This document shows positions 46,014 through 57,219 of a stretch of DNA of 64,000 nt, in pieces. How positions within the stretch are numbered: position 1 is the first letter of the stretch; each line of letters begins with the position of its first letter. This DNA comes from Davidsoniella eucalypti. Lineage: Eukaryota > Ascomycota > Sordariomycetes > Microascales > Ceratocystidaceae. Made by a program: the position numbers and the translations under genes. Location: the NCBI GenBank assembly GCA_004009845.1, contig RMBW01000025.1:248001-312000 (forward strand), given 5' to 3'. The notes beneath the pieces were generated by a model, which searched no databases, had not been told where the DNA came from, and saw only the letters and a list, made by a program, of their open reading frames with translations.

Positions 46014-46789
46014 GCCTTGAATAATCAGAGTAGACTTTCGGATTTTCATTATTTCTTTGTTTGTTAAGGTTAGGGAAGGATTTTTACATGTCTGTCTATC
46101 TATCGTTTGAATTTTATAAATGTATAAACTTTCACGTACAGGGCTATCCAACCACTAGGGGTAGCCACCTTTGAACTGAGACATATCCTACTGAATATGC
46201 CAAGATATAGAGCATGATAAACTACTTTTGATTTTACATTTCAACTTTTGTCTTGAGGGCCGCATGTGTTTCTTTGCACTGTTTTTTCACTTGTGTTATT
46301 TCGTTACGTTGTTGTTATAGTTTTTGCTTGTTTTATTGCTACTTTTAGAGAATCTGATATGAAAAGATACGGCGTCAGTCTCGGATTGACTGACTTGAAA
46401 GGCTTATGCTATAAAACCGGGCTGTAGAAGTGCCAGTTTTGTATATTGGCAGAGTGCGTAAATATTGGTGAATTTCAGTCAAGAAACAATAAGCTATTAT
46501 ATTTCTTTCTATTGCCAATAGCTCTATGCATTTAGCGATGCTTCTTCTTGATGACTGTCATTTCACAAATCGAGTATTCTAAGGGACATATAAGAATTGT
46601 TCAAGGTAGAGACTTCGGCCCCATAATCTACGTGTAGGATGGGGTCGACTTGAAGAAAGTGCATTCATCAGAGTCATTCATATATATTTGCCCTTGGTCG
46701 TTTTAGCCAAGGTCTTGAAGGCAATATTTTGAACGTTAATTGTCTTAAGGAAGCTCTAGGCTGAATAGTCTTAAATATGAGAATTTGAT
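46014..46789. other. Gene-free AT-rich stretch
   Basis: No gene or RNA gene seen. Confidence 0.4.
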
Positions 46790-46900
46790 CTAGATGTTAA
46801 GCCCCGAACGAGGGGTGATCATCTGGTGGCCCTTCAGGGCGAGGTTTTGTGTGTACATATTTGTAGATATAGAATTAAAAATAAAAATAAAACTAATACA
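46790..46900 (+). repeat. Possible LINE 3' UTR end with two hairpins and A-rich tail
   Basis: CCCC-GAACGA-GGGG and GCCC-TTCA-GGGC hairpins are followed by GGTTTTGTGTGTACATATT and a tail of repeated AAATAAAA units. This resembles the 3' end of Tad-type fungal LINEs. No target-site duplication recognised. Confidence 0.4.
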
Positions 46901-46984
46901 ATGGCGCTATCTAGTCACTTGCGGTGATAAAAGCACAACGACGGACTTCCGTCACCACGGGTTGAGTATCCGGAAACTCCAAAG

Positions 46985-47494
46985 AAGCTATTTACATTCT
47001 AAAAATATAAACGGACTGCTCTCCGGACTTCCGTTGGGTTGAGGCAGAGATCTAGCTCTATGTTGCGCAAAAAGTGATGTGTGGAAAGAGGACAGGTCCA
47101 AGTCCTTAGAAAGGTCTCCACGGTTGAGGAGATGATTTGCCAGGAGGTCCATCTTTTCCAGAGGGGAGGTAGCTGTCGTGTCGTTGTCTTGGAGTGGGAG
47201 AGTTGTTGGGATGCCTCCATCTAGCTATTTTCCATAAGCTTTTAGGGTTGTTGGCATCCGCGATTTTTTGTTTAAAAAGGATCCCTTTGCACGCCTCACA
47301 GCGTTTTGGATATTCTTTTTTGTGGCAAGAAGGGTTTCGAGGCGAAAGCTCGATGTGACGAGTGCGTCTTTGTACTCTCCAATGGCTTTCTTGTACTCTT
47401 CATTCCACCAAAGTACCCATAGTAGAGTAAAGGTGTGAGAGTTAGCTAATGCCATGAATGCCCACGATAAATGAGATATATGACATGGCATCAC
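46985..47494 (-). pseudogene. LINE relic: region between endonuclease and reverse transcriptase
   Basis: Reads WWNEEYKKAIGEYKDALVTS, then NIQNAVRRAKGSFLNKKSRM and, after a TAG stop and a frame change, SPLEKMDLLANHLLNRGDLS. These are the WWN-E, R-AK--F and LEKA-LL blocks typical of fungal non-LTR elements between the endonuclease and reverse transcriptase. Truncated at both ends. Confidence 0.75.
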
Positions 47495-48239
47495 TCAAGA
47501 ATTATCCACAATAGCTGATAGACAAATACTAGAACACAAAGTTTGGCTGAAACGTATAGTCTCACGGGAATCGATATAGGTATGGCTAAATATAAAAGAC
47601 TACAGATGACTGTCAGGATTATGAGCACTTTTATTCAACTACTATAGTGAATTGATGTGCTCAGAGTTTTTTTAGTTTGGTTGAAAACATCAGAGGTTTA
47701 GTCTGCCTTTGCGGCTGTCTGGCATTTATTGAGAGGATAAAAGGATAGCCAATTGGGAGGCCCAACTAGCAAAGTTGTTAGTTCCTATCAATCCACCGAT
47801 TTTAGTCTATTTGATATACTTGAAGTAGTATAAAGATTTGGAAGTCTGATAAATTGCTCGGGACTTGGAAAATCTTCATACTCCAACTTTATCAAATACA
47901 TACAATTTGCAACATGTGCAGATTGTTCCATTATTAGTCATTATTGGTATCAACATTGTGACAACCAACAATTATTTCCATCTTCTTACTATTATATCGT
48001 CCTTCTACTATAAGGATAACCGTAGCTGGACTAAGTAGTATCCCTCAGACAGCCTGACACCAACCCACTAAGGTTACACAAGTACCGCAAATAACCCACC
48101 TATTGGAAATATATAAACTGATCACGCCACCTTCACTGTGTTTCGTATCAATTCCTCTCTCCAAGTTCATTGACGTCAGTCTTCTTTCATTATACTACTG
48201 ACGTTTCCTTACTTAAATACATCATATCTTACTCCTGTG
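47495..48239. other. Gene-free AT-rich stretch
   Basis: No supported feature. It separates two LINE pieces and may be diverged element sequence. Confidence 0.35.
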
Positions 48240-48934
48240 TGTAAGCTGTGTACTTCTCATTTCCTACTATGTGTCAGGACTCTGCCCCTTCTACCTGTCC
48301 GGGCAGTTAGGATCCGTCCCACCGTAGATCTGTGCTGGTCTTTGAACCAGTCCACCTTCTAGACGGTCTTTGTTTCAAAGCGAACCCCAAGGTGCTTTCT
48401 TGGCTGGCACTCCGCTATCCATGACTTGAAGTCGGCATTTAGCTGTGCGTTTTTCCGTCCGCGGGCGGAAGCAAGGGACATATATATATATGGTCACGGT
48501 TGAGGTCAACAAGCTTAGTATTGCTTGTACACCATTGTTTCGCCAACTTGTCAACTAGCTCATTGCCAGGAATATTAGTGTGTTCTGGGGCCCATCTGAT
48601 GCCACCGACCGCTAGTTTTAGGTGCTCGGTGCCTCCTTTCCACTCATGGAGTAAGCTTCGGATCTTGTTGACCGCCTCTTGAGAGGTTCCATTCTTACCA
48701 GCCCTATTGGAGATGCGTTGTGCAACACCTAAATTGTCAAGGCACAGATATAGACTGCCTGCATCGGGAGGAGCATGCTTGATGGCCGCTTGGACTGCAT
48801 TGTCTGCAGCAATAGCCTCTGTGTCGGCCACTTCTCGTAAAGAGCCACATAACCCTAGACCTTCACAGAGTTTGATGCCATCAAAAAAGACTGCCCAACC
48901 TGCCCCTGTTCTGCCCTTCTCATCACGAGAACTA
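48240..48934 (-). pseudogene. LINE relic: RNase H domain and C-terminal region
   Basis: Begins SSRDEKGRTGAGWAVFFDG, continues DTEAIAADNAVQAAIKHA, SLYLCLDNLGVAQRISNRAG and IRWAPEHTNIPGNELVDKLA, then stops at 48,439. Further sequence in other frames reads STVGRILTARTGRRG, a C-terminal LINE motif. The RNase H order is intact. The left edge in the element's sense (about 48,934) cuts directly into the flavin monooxygenase gene. Confidence 0.85.
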
Positions 48935-49569
48935 TTGGAGATACTTCTCGGCTTGGGCGTAGCAGCGGTTGTGGGTAATGGGCGAGTCAAGGCCGATAGC
49001 TTTGAAAGCGGATTTCTTCCACGAAGTTATGATGCTCCAGCCGATACGGCCGTTGGTTAGGTGGTCGAGAGTGCCGAAACGCTTGGCTAGGAGGAACGGC
49101 GGCTCGAAGGAGGTCGATGCTGTAATGCCGAAGGTGAGGTTCTTCGTCACAGCGGCCATGGCCGAGATAGGCTAGAGAAGGCGAATGTTGGTATAAGCAA
49201 ACTCAATGAACATAAAATAATAAAGGGGCCTTTTTATGATGGCAGGATCTGTTACGGACACATCCATACTTCCCTGGTACGTATCGTAGCCACCATAAGT
49301 ATCGGCTAGGAAGAGGGCGTTGATGCCACCCTTGTCCAGTATATTAGCTAGGTTAATCCAAAAGTCAAGTTTGTGTTTATCAGCCGGGTCTTCGGGACGC
49401 TATTTTAGTGCGTATGCAATAACCAATTTTTATCAGGAACACCGTCACGTACCTTCCATTGGCCGGGTGATAAGTGGCTAATAGTCGACATATCGAAGGC
49501 ATTGAGAAGAACCTTCTTGCCTAGTGGCTTTTGAGAAGCCGAGGTGGTATTGGAAGCTTCAGTAGCCAT
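48935..49569 (-). pseudogene. FMN-dependent monooxygenase (luciferase-like, NtaA/DszA type), N-terminal half cut by LINE
   Basis: From the ATG at 49,569, MATEASNTTSASQKPLGKKV leads to LLNAFDMSTISHLSPGQWK. A good intron follows (49,452-49,400, GTACGT..TAG), then RPEDPADKHKLDFWINLANI, LADTYGGYDTYQGSMD and DPAI. The next junction has an acceptor (CTCTAG) before PISAMAAVTKNLTFGITAST, but the donor position reads ATAAAA instead of GTAAAA, a single G-to-A change. About ten residues (usually CIRRAAQW-like) are missing after GSMD. The sequence runs through TLDHLTNGRIGWSIITSWKK to AQAEKYLQ and ends at the LINE RNase H relic, so the C-terminal half is gone. Intact relatives are two-component monooxygenases that use reduced FMN to attack chelators, sulphones or other xenobiotics. 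Confidence 0.85.
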
Positions 49570-50550
49570 AGTAAAATGGATAGTATGTGGATAAAGAGTT
49601 GTGGCTATGGTTCAAGATTCGTGATGTAGTACAAGAATGCCAAGACTTTTAGCTTAGGGTCGGTTTGTATTGTTTAGAGAAACAAGATAGACTTATGAAC
49701 AGCGGAAATAGGCTATTCATATATGTCTTCAATGCAAATTATCTCACTTCATGCTACGAACAGAGAACCAGCAATGCAGTGCTGCACTCTTCATCACCTA
49801 GGTGAATTGTAGACTGGCGACATTGTCATTTGATACAGTCCAGTCACATTAGCTATAATATAGCAAGTTGACGAAGTAGCGATCATGGTCATGGCGTACT
49901 TACTTATACTAGCTATGTTTGCAGTACATCATCTGAATATGCCATCGCATGCAATGATGGCGCAGCTCGTTGCATTTCAACCATCTACTATCGCCAAGTT
50001 TCTGATAAACCCTAACTTTATGGAAAACCCAAAGAAGGCGAGATTAGTACAAATCCCCTTTTTTTCTGCTCACAGACTCGCGTAGGACAAATATAGTTAG
50101 GCATTGTTGGAGCAACAGGCCAAATGCGGCAAAAGTGAGGCTTAACTAGTGAGAACTACCGTTAAGTAGATTAGCGGTTAACTGGTGTTGTAGACATCTC
50201 ATACTATAGCCCCTAAACTCAGAAACATGTAAAATCAATCTGATTATAGTATCACTTTACTATCTCTGACCATCATCATTTTCTTGCTTTGGATATAAAC
50301 TCCGATTGCCCGGAAATACAAGTACGGTCGTGATAGTTGTCGTGTGTACTAACCGTGCCAGAGCCTCGCTTTCGGCATGTCCAGAGGTCTAACCTTATAC
50401 AGACTTTTAGGACTTCAATAAAATTAGGACTTTAGCTATCATGTAGTTTTCTTTAATAAGAAGGTCATCTGTAAGAATGGCCTGACTTGGCTACTAGGCC
50501 GATTGAACGTCATTTATAGGACTTTCATTTCAAAATTGGCCACAGCAGTC
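49570..50550. other. Gene-free region between monooxygenase relic 1 and orphan gene B
   Basis: AT-rich, no supported gene. A 66-codon ATG frame at 49,885-50,085 has no recognisable features. Confidence 0.45.
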
Positions 50551-50558
50551 TATAAAAA
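50551..50558 (+). promoter_or_regulatory. TATA box of orphan gene B
   Basis: TATAAAAA is followed by a T/C-rich leader without any ATG up to the donor of the predicted leader intron (50,777). Confidence 0.55.
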
Positions 50559-50841
50559 GGCGTTGCAGTCCTAATTTTTTTTTCTTTTTTCTTTCCATCT
50601 TTCATCACCATCGATTCATTGACTTACAGTCTATTCTTGATATAACCAGCTTTATTGATTAAAATTATACCTTCTTCTTCCTATTTTCTCTTACAAGATT
50701 AATCATCTTGTAGTTTGTCAACTCGCTACCTCCCAACAACATCATCTTTTTATAATCCACTTTGAAATTTGACCTAGTATGTATCTCCCATTCTTCTGGC
50801 TCTATATCTGTGAATCTAACATCATTGAAGACGATTTCATA

Positions 50842-51888
50842 ATGAACGACACCGAGGCTCAGATCCGCACCAGTGTCAACATCGTCCTCGGTGTTGATGC
50901 TTACGAGTCTCTGGCAGTTTCCGGACTTGGCCACCTCGATGAGGCCAATTACGACGAGGCCCAAACCAGCTGGGCCCAGAACGCCTTAGATATTGCAAAG
51001 CAGGACCAGGCCATCTGGGCCGCTTCTACAGTCTTCCTCCCCCCCCGCAGCGTCGCTGTAGTTCCTGAGGTGTCTGGTGACATCGAGGATGAAACTGCCC
51101 AGAGCGAAGGGCAATCTGAGCTAGAGTCTGAAGAGCCGGATCTAGACGCCGACAGCGGAGTTTCCGACTACTCCGACTCCACGCCAGCTACCCCACTGCT
51201 GGAGGCTGTCATGCCTGAGGGTGGATTGATCTGCGCCATCAGGGCCGAGCTAGCAGCCTTCACACTAGCTCAGGAGTGGTACTACTATTACTCCCAAAAC
51301 AGTACGTACTGCTACCAAGATCCTCAGGGCGGGCTATCCCATCAGCCCGTCCAAGATAGCAAACCCAGCAGCTATCAAGAGGGCGGACTATACTGCATAC
51401 CAGTCTGCTCTCAATACGAGGATTTTGGGTTGCCCAACGCCTGCGGGTTCATGCCCACCCACGATCGCGTCGTTGAACACGCCCCAGCGGCGAGATATGT
51501 GAGCACCTTCAAGCCTGGCAATATCTTGCCGGTTTCAGCGATGCCCGACCTGTCGGCTGGTAACTTCTCTGTTGTCATCTCCAAGGCAACCCCCATTTTC
51601 CGCGGCAAAAATTCCTACCCGGAGGATCATCCCGCTCAGGAAATTGGTGACGGACCTTGGTGGCTCCGAAGCAACCTCACGAATCGCGTCATCACGGTTG
51701 ATGTGGCGCACAACCCGTCCTACGAGAGCGACGGAAAGCTCGTGAACGTCCGGATCCTCGTCGAGCCTGCGTTTGGTGACAAGATGGAGGGCATCGATGA
51801 ACAGATCAAAGTGATGCTGCATCGAATGTCTGACTTCGTCATACAAGGCGAGATAGACTTGGACGGGCGAAGAGCTTTCGTTGCTTGA
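50842..51888 (+). CDS. Orphan gene B: acidic protein of unknown function
   Basis: I place the start at ATG 50,842 (MNDTEAQIRTSVNIVLGVDA), giving 348 residues. An earlier in-frame ATG at 50,779 lies inside a good leader intron (50,777-50,830: GTATGT, CTAAC branch, AAG acceptor); its removal leaves an ATG-free leader after the TATA box. Residues 1-60 look helical (AYESLAVSGLGHL, DEAQTSWAQNAL). Residues about 85-135 are acidic and Ser-rich (DIEDETAQSEGQSELESEEP). A Tyr-rich stretch follows (EWYYYYSQNSTYCYQ), and the last 100 residues look folded (FSVVISKATPIFRGK, NRVITVDVAHNPSYE, LVNVRILVEPAFGDKME). No family recognised. It is intact and GC-rich although both neighbours are dead genes. Its G/T-rich 3' flank shares a phrase with that of orphan gene C. 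Confidence 0.65.
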   Translation: MNDTEAQIRTSVNIVLGVDAYESLAVSGLGHLDEANYDEAQTSWAQNALDIAKQDQAIWAASTVFLPPRSVAVVPEVSGDIEDETAQSEGQSELESEEPDLDADSGVSDYSDSTPATPLLEAVMPEGGLICAIRAELAAFTLAQEWYYYYSQNSTYCYQDPQGGLSHQPVQDSKPSSYQEGGLYCIPVCSQYEDFGLPNACGFMPTHDRVVEHAPAARYVSTFKPGNILPVSAMPDLSAGNFSVVISKATPIFRGKNSYPEDHPAQEIGDGPWWLRSNLTNRVITVDVAHNPSYESDGKLVNVRILVEPAFGDKMEGIDEQIKVMLHRMSDFVIQGEIDLDGRRAFVA

Positions 51889-52079
51889 GTGCTGAGTTGG
51901 GACGGGGTGGTGAGGTTGGTGAGACACAGGTGGGCAGGCATGAACTGGAGGCATAGACTGGGCTGGGCATCTAACCGGGATTGGGTCGATTTTATGATGT
52001 TGGGATGGAGTTTTGGAATTTTGGGACTTGCTTTGGTTCCTTTTCTGGTTTTTTTTTTTTTTGTTTTGTTTTGTTTCAA

Positions 52080-53932
52080 TCAATCAGTACCAATTGTCAA
52101 TATCTCTATATTGTGAAATATCCATTGCATGTCTCTGCTCTCATCTAGAATCTTGTTTTCCTCAGCAGTTCCAGCCCTCCATTGGAACTTTGTGCTCACG
52201 TGATCATTACGAGAATGACTTTGGCCCTTCTTCGCATAGAAGTTCTCGTGGTAAGTGTCTTTGGGAACTTGCGACGAAGTTCTGGGAGGAGCAATTGTGC
52301 AATGTCTTGGAAAAACTGTGGGAGCAAAACATAGGCCTGTGAGCATAGTAAAAAGGATGTTAGCATATGAAATTTACCAATTAGGAACTCTACTATGTAT
52401 CGCGTTATTGCCCGATATGGACACCCACAAGTGAGTTTCGGTTATGAAGTCAAATTAAATTATCACGAGACTATAGGTTATCACATAAAAACAAAGACTT
52501 ACAAAATCGAAGCCTTTGAAGCCTTCAATGCCAGCCTCATCGACCCAAACTTCGAGAGCATCAGCCACTTGTTCTGGAGTTCCCACAATGAATGGTCTGT
52601 TTCCACTCAAGTTGACATGCTCTGTGATAGTGCGCTTAGTCCACTTCGAGTTCTGCAGGGAGAATCTCGTATAGCTCTCGACAGATGACCTGGCTTTGGT
52701 GTTAGTGATACTTTAGATATATAGCTTGCATCGACAGCTTTGACTTACTTGACCGCGTTACTCTCGACCTGTCGCAGTTCCTCCTCGCCACCGTACTTGC
52801 TCAGATCGATTCCCGTCCATCCACCAAACAACGCAAGAGCTCCCTCAGAGCTAGCGTATTGCTTATAATCTTCATACTTCTTCTTGGCTTCCTCCTCAGT
52901 CTTGCCCAGAATCGGCGTTGCCAGCGCAACAAACTTGATATTTTTGGGATCTCTGCCGAACTGATCCTTAGCTAATCCTTGGATTTCTTTGTCGCGTTTG
53001 GCGGCAACGGCGGGTGCGTGGGCTGATGTGAAAACACCTTCCGCGTGCTGTGCTGCGAATATCTTGCCAGCGCGCGATGCCCTGGCTTGGAGAAGAAGCG
53101 GTGCGCGTTGCGGTGAGGGTTGGGCGATAGAAGGTTCGGGCACAGAGTAGAAGCGACCCTTATGGGACGCACAAGATCTGGATCGGTGTAGGTTCCTCGT
53201 TCGTGATCCTTCACGGCAACGACACACCAGGATGAGAGAAGAAGCCTGTATGCATATATCCGTCTGCCTGAGCGTAGCGGTCATCGTGCTAAGGAACAAT
53301 CAGTAATGATACAACTAATATATTGTATATCGCATCAGCTTATTTCAGGATGCTATGTGCGACCCATATTCTTAACAGCAGTATCAAGGTATCCAGTAAC
53401 GATATTCCATCCCAGTCTAGCCACAACATTGTCAGCTTTCTGGCGCCATATATGATTTTCTAACATACCTCCCGTTTGTCAGATGGTCAACGGTTGCTAG
53501 TCGTCTAGCCACGGTTCTTCATAAGCCGTCGAAACTGTTACACCAAAGCCGATGCTTTTAGTGGCAGCAGCCATGGCTAACACGACATCCAAAGGCTCAT
53601 TTACAGGCCACTGTGCACCGCTGATTATAGCAGGTTCAAGGGAGTTCTTGTATACGCTATAGCCACCAAGAACACCAAGAATGAATACACCGTGGAACTT
53701 GGAGGCCTCGAGCTCTTTGGCTAGTGATACACAATGTTCCGTCGACGTAAACTACCATGAACGGTCGTCCTAGTCGCGCCAAAGACCTGGGGACCGGTGT
53801 CCGCTGCCTGCGATGGTAGGTACCCTGGTCAAGTGATAAAGACTGATGCCCACTTACACATTTCAACAAATGCACTGACAATTAGCTTCTTCTTAGATTT
53901 TGGAATCACGACATTGGTCAAGATGTAGCCAT
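52080..53932 (-). pseudogene. Second FMN-dependent monooxygenase pseudogene (luciferase-like family)
   Basis: Family blocks occur in order but in changing frames: KSKKKLIV and FVEMC at the start, SGHQSLSL, GGYSVYKNSLEPAIISGAQW, LAMAAATKSIGFGVTVST, LGWNIVTGYLDTAVKNMG, FYSVPEPSIAQPSPQRAPLL, KIFAAQHAEGVFTSAHAPAV, FGRDPKNIKFVALATPILGK, LFGGWTGIDLSKYGGEEELR, SVESYTRFSLQNSKWTKRTI, VGTPEQVADALEVWVDEAGI, AYVLLPQFFQDIAQLLLPEL and ENFYAKKGQSHSRNDHVSTK. Intron-like gaps separate the last four. Lesions include stops and frame changes near 53,800 and 53,480 and a one-base loss near 52,245 before DTYHENFY. It is a different paralogue from the one at 49 kb, since both keep N-termini. It once encoded a full-length enzyme. 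Confidence 0.85.
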
Positions 53933-54597
53933 GGTTTGATGGCAAGATTTAGGGTTGGATCAGGGTTATAGGCGAGCTCTTAATCGTGCAAGAATAGGAA
54001 AAAAACTTGAGAATGGACCAGGGTTTGGTTTTCCAGTGCGACTTCAAAATAAAACGAGGACGCCAGTAAAATTTGCACAAGGCAGGCCTTTATTACGTTA
54101 TTTAGGTTTGCACATTAGCTTATCATCCCCGATATGGGGTGTTTGCGATCAACCACGCATTGGCAGGCTTTCGTTTCTTCCAATACCCGTACTTTATGCT
54201 ATATCACGGGCGAGAATGGCTTGTGCCGCGTTGTCTGAGACCTAAAGATATAGAGATTACTGCGTTTTGCTCTCTATCGGAATCTACTCCCTACTATTGT
54301 CCCAGCCTGTAAGTTGCAGTGGCACAAGGCGTAGGAACGTTTGAATGCTTTCATAGACTCGGATACTAGCAATTCACTATTAGTAGGCGTATAATGCTAA
54401 GTCCTTTGACCGAGACCCTGGATTAGAGACTTGATTTGGTATAGCGGTATGGTTGTAATATTGGCGAATGACATGATGAAGTGCAAGAAGATATCGCGTA
54501 GCTCATGAATGGTAACGCCTATAGCTGGACAGATTGTATTCTTACTTGTGCGTATAAGTACTCAGACACATGCAGCTATTGCTGATGTCAGATCGAG

Positions 54598-54830
54598 CCC
54601 GGAATCTGGATCGCCATGGACTCTCTTGGTGCCGTAGGTGCTGCTAAGCCATACCTTACCAATGTTGCCAATGCCTTGACATTTAGTCTGATGATTGTCT
54701 CCTGCTTCTTCTGAATACATTGGTATCAAAGGTGCCTTAACCTTCATGTGGGCTATGCCCCATATGCTGGTCTATACACTAATAGTCGTTATGGAACCAA
54801 GTGACTAGAGCTTCTGGTAATCTCATAGGC
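54598..54830 (+). pseudogene. UNC93-like major-facilitator transporter relic
   Basis: Reads PGIWIAMDSLGAVGAAKPYL then TNVANALTFSLMIVSCFF, a TGA, and further on GYAPYAGLYTNSRYGTK, a second TGA and LELLV. UNC93-like fungal transporters have P-G-W-AL--LGGAGQ, NALTFSLMV--CFF, GYAPYAAGLY-N-RYGT-W and L-LLG in that order, so the second TGA sits at the Trp position. Only about 80 residues survive of a family of roughly 450. Confidence 0.65.
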
Positions 54831-54899
54831 GACCCTATAGTCGATGTCATCAGCACATACAATGGAAATAATTACACTGATTCATTCCGTCGAACTACA

Positions 54900-55632
54900 T
54901 TGGTGGTAGTTGCGCTACGTTCCTCGATAGTGCAACTTGTAGTGATGGGTCATCTACCAATGGCACATCCTCTTCTACGCCCAGCACCGTAAGCAGCTTT
55001 GCTACGAGCTTTTGCCAACTCGACTACCATCAACACAAACTAGTATAAGTAGTAACTCGAGCAACACTACAGCTACCAGCATCTCTGGGTCTATCGCTGC
55101 TTCAACAATGTCAACTACGGGCTTTTCAACGTTTGACTTGGGCTTAGCAAGTGCTACCATCACTTCGGCCACTATTACTAGTGATAGCTCTACTACATCT
55201 TCAACTTCAACTACTACCTCTGCATCTACGGCTTCAACTGTTGCCACTACCAGTGGATATGAGTTTGTGTCATGCTGAACTAAAGGATCTGGAGTCAGAG
55301 CTCTGAGTGGTTCTTCTACGGCTAGTGATGATATGACGCTGGAACTATGCAGCCGATACTTTGATGGCTATAACTACTGGGGTACTGAATATGGCCGTGA
55401 GTGCTACTGTGACAACAATCTGGCTGCTTCTTCGATAGAAGCCAACGATTCAGACTGTAACATGGCGTGTGCTGGTGATTCGACCGAGTTCTGTGGTAGT
55501 GTTAGCCGGATTCAACTCTATAAAGCTACAGCTAAAATTGCGACCCCAACTGGTGTTGTAGCTCATACTCCCACTGTTGGTGATTGGAAATTAGTTGGTT
55601 GCTGGAGTGAGGGTGCTGGTGTTAGAGCCCTA
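54900..55632 (+). pseudogene. WSC-domain surface protein relic, interrupted by LINE sequence
   Basis: A Ser/Thr-rich stalk (55,012-55,270, STTSSTSTTTSASTASTVAT) leads to YEFVSC, then TGA where Trp is expected (GCW), then GSGVRALSGSSTASDDMTLE. The rest of a complete WSC domain follows: YFDGYNYWGTEYGRECYCDN, then SDCNMACAGDSTEFCG. A second WSC domain starts DWKLVGCWSEGAGVRALSA and is cut at about 55,632, where reverse-transcriptase sequence on the other strand begins. WSC domains bind wall carbohydrate. The stop, the frame changes upstream and the truncation show it is dead. Confidence 0.82.
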
Positions 55633-56650
55633 AGTGCTGAACTGGATCCATGGAGGAGCATCCTCTTGTTCGGCAGTGTAACAGTCCTGTTTTGTCCCAG
55701 TCTAGTGAAAGACCATTGTCCCTGCACCATTTCTCTATCCTTTTCAGGGTTCCATTAATGGTTTCCACATTAACTGAAATGTTCTTAGATGAGACCGAAA
55801 CGAGGCCATCGTCAGCGTAGGCCAGACCCCAAACCGCCGCATGTAGGCTCGTCATGTACAGCATGTACAGGATGGGTGAGGCCGGCGAGCCCTGTGGCAG
55901 GCTGCCTCCGACTTTCCTGATGACCGGTTGGTCTCCTTCTATAGAGAGGGAAACTTCCCGTCCGGTGAGAAAAGATTCCACCCATTTGACTATTGACGTT
56001 GGCCAGCCTTGGTTTCTAAGCCTTTGAACCAGCCTGCCCCGTTTCACGGCGTCAAAGGCACCCTTGATGTCGTAGGTGACAAAAGAGGTTATCTCTCCAT
56101 ACTTGGATCGTCCCTTAATCTTGTCTGCTAGCAACAGTGTGAGGTCCGTAGCTGCCCTTCTTGGTACTGCGCTAGCATATGTGCGGGGGATGATCTCTAG
56201 TTCAATGGCTTGTGCCGCCAGTCTTCGCGCTACAATTCTCTCGAGTCCCTTTCCCAGAGTTGAGAGAAGTGAGATCAGTCTGTAGCTTCTTGGGAGCAAT
56301 TTATTACGGCCTAGCTTTTGTATGACCATCAGGCAGGCCGTCTGGAAGACCTTGGGGCGCCAGCCAACTTCCAGACAGCCTCGGAAAAGTGCTGTCACTT
56401 TTGACTCTAAGACCTTCCATGCCAACTTCCAGGCACTATTGGGGATGCCGTCTTGCCCAGGGGCTGTGTTTCCCGGTTTGAAGATAGCGTTTCTGACTTC
56501 CGATTCAGTTAGCTCCTCATGTTCTCGTGTGGGCCTAGCTACTTGGGTTTCTCCCCTGCGTGAAACCTTTTCTTCTGCCTCCTCTGCTTGGGTGTGTGTC
56601 CAAGAGGAGCAGCGCCTTTTCCTTAGATGTGGACACTGTCCCACTGTTTG
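55633..56650 (-). pseudogene. LINE reverse-transcriptase fragment
   Basis: One open frame of about 335 codons (its first codon is GTG; no ATG start). It runs through ESEVRNAIFKPGNTAPGQDG, FQTACLMVIQKLGRNKLLPR, SYRLISLLSTLGKGLERIVA, TYDIKGAFDAVKRGRLVQRL, GSLPQGSPASPILYMLYM and the catalytic LAYADDGLV, ending near SLDWDKTGLLHC. No coding lesion is visible inside, in contrast to its neighbours. Both edges are abrupt: it lacks endonuclease, RNase H and 3' UTR, so it is an internal piece placed here by rearrangement rather than a normal LINE insertion. Confidence 0.88.
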
Positions 56651-57219
56651 AAGTCAGAGATGGCATGCTGTATGATGCTCTGGCACAAGAATGGTTTCTT
56701 TTGGCATCTTCCATCGGTGATTATTGGTGAAAGTATGATACATTTCTGTGATCAAGACTTGCCTAGGCTCAGCTGTTAAAAAAAGGCTGGATACTGGATA
56801 AATCAAGTGGCTGGGGGATCATAGTAAAGAACAAATTTGTACTATCGTCACGGTTGTAAAGATAACAAATAACTCTTGTGTGACAAAAAATTACAAGTAT
56901 TCATCGTGTAAGCAAGCTTGAATTTGAAGTTGATGAGTGTTTCTCCCAATTGAGAAAGTCTCAAAAATGTCACCATGCTTGCTTAGATCTATCTTTATTA
57001 ATGAACAACCTAGTAACATTAATTCAAGTTGTCAAAGTGGCATCAGTACTCGGAATCTTTTATGTTTTATGAGACGCACAAAATGCGAAATCCATTACTA
57101 TGATATCCGTTATCCTATATTCTATGAAATTTGGTATGGCTCGTGGTTCTACTATCGGACCAGAAGATGGGGTACCGAGAACAGTTCTATGCCACGGTAG
57201 ATTCAAAGCTTGAAAACTT
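56651..57219. other. Gene-free AT-rich stretch
   Basis: Nothing supported; no continuation of the WSC gene is visible beyond the LINE piece. Confidence 0.4.
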
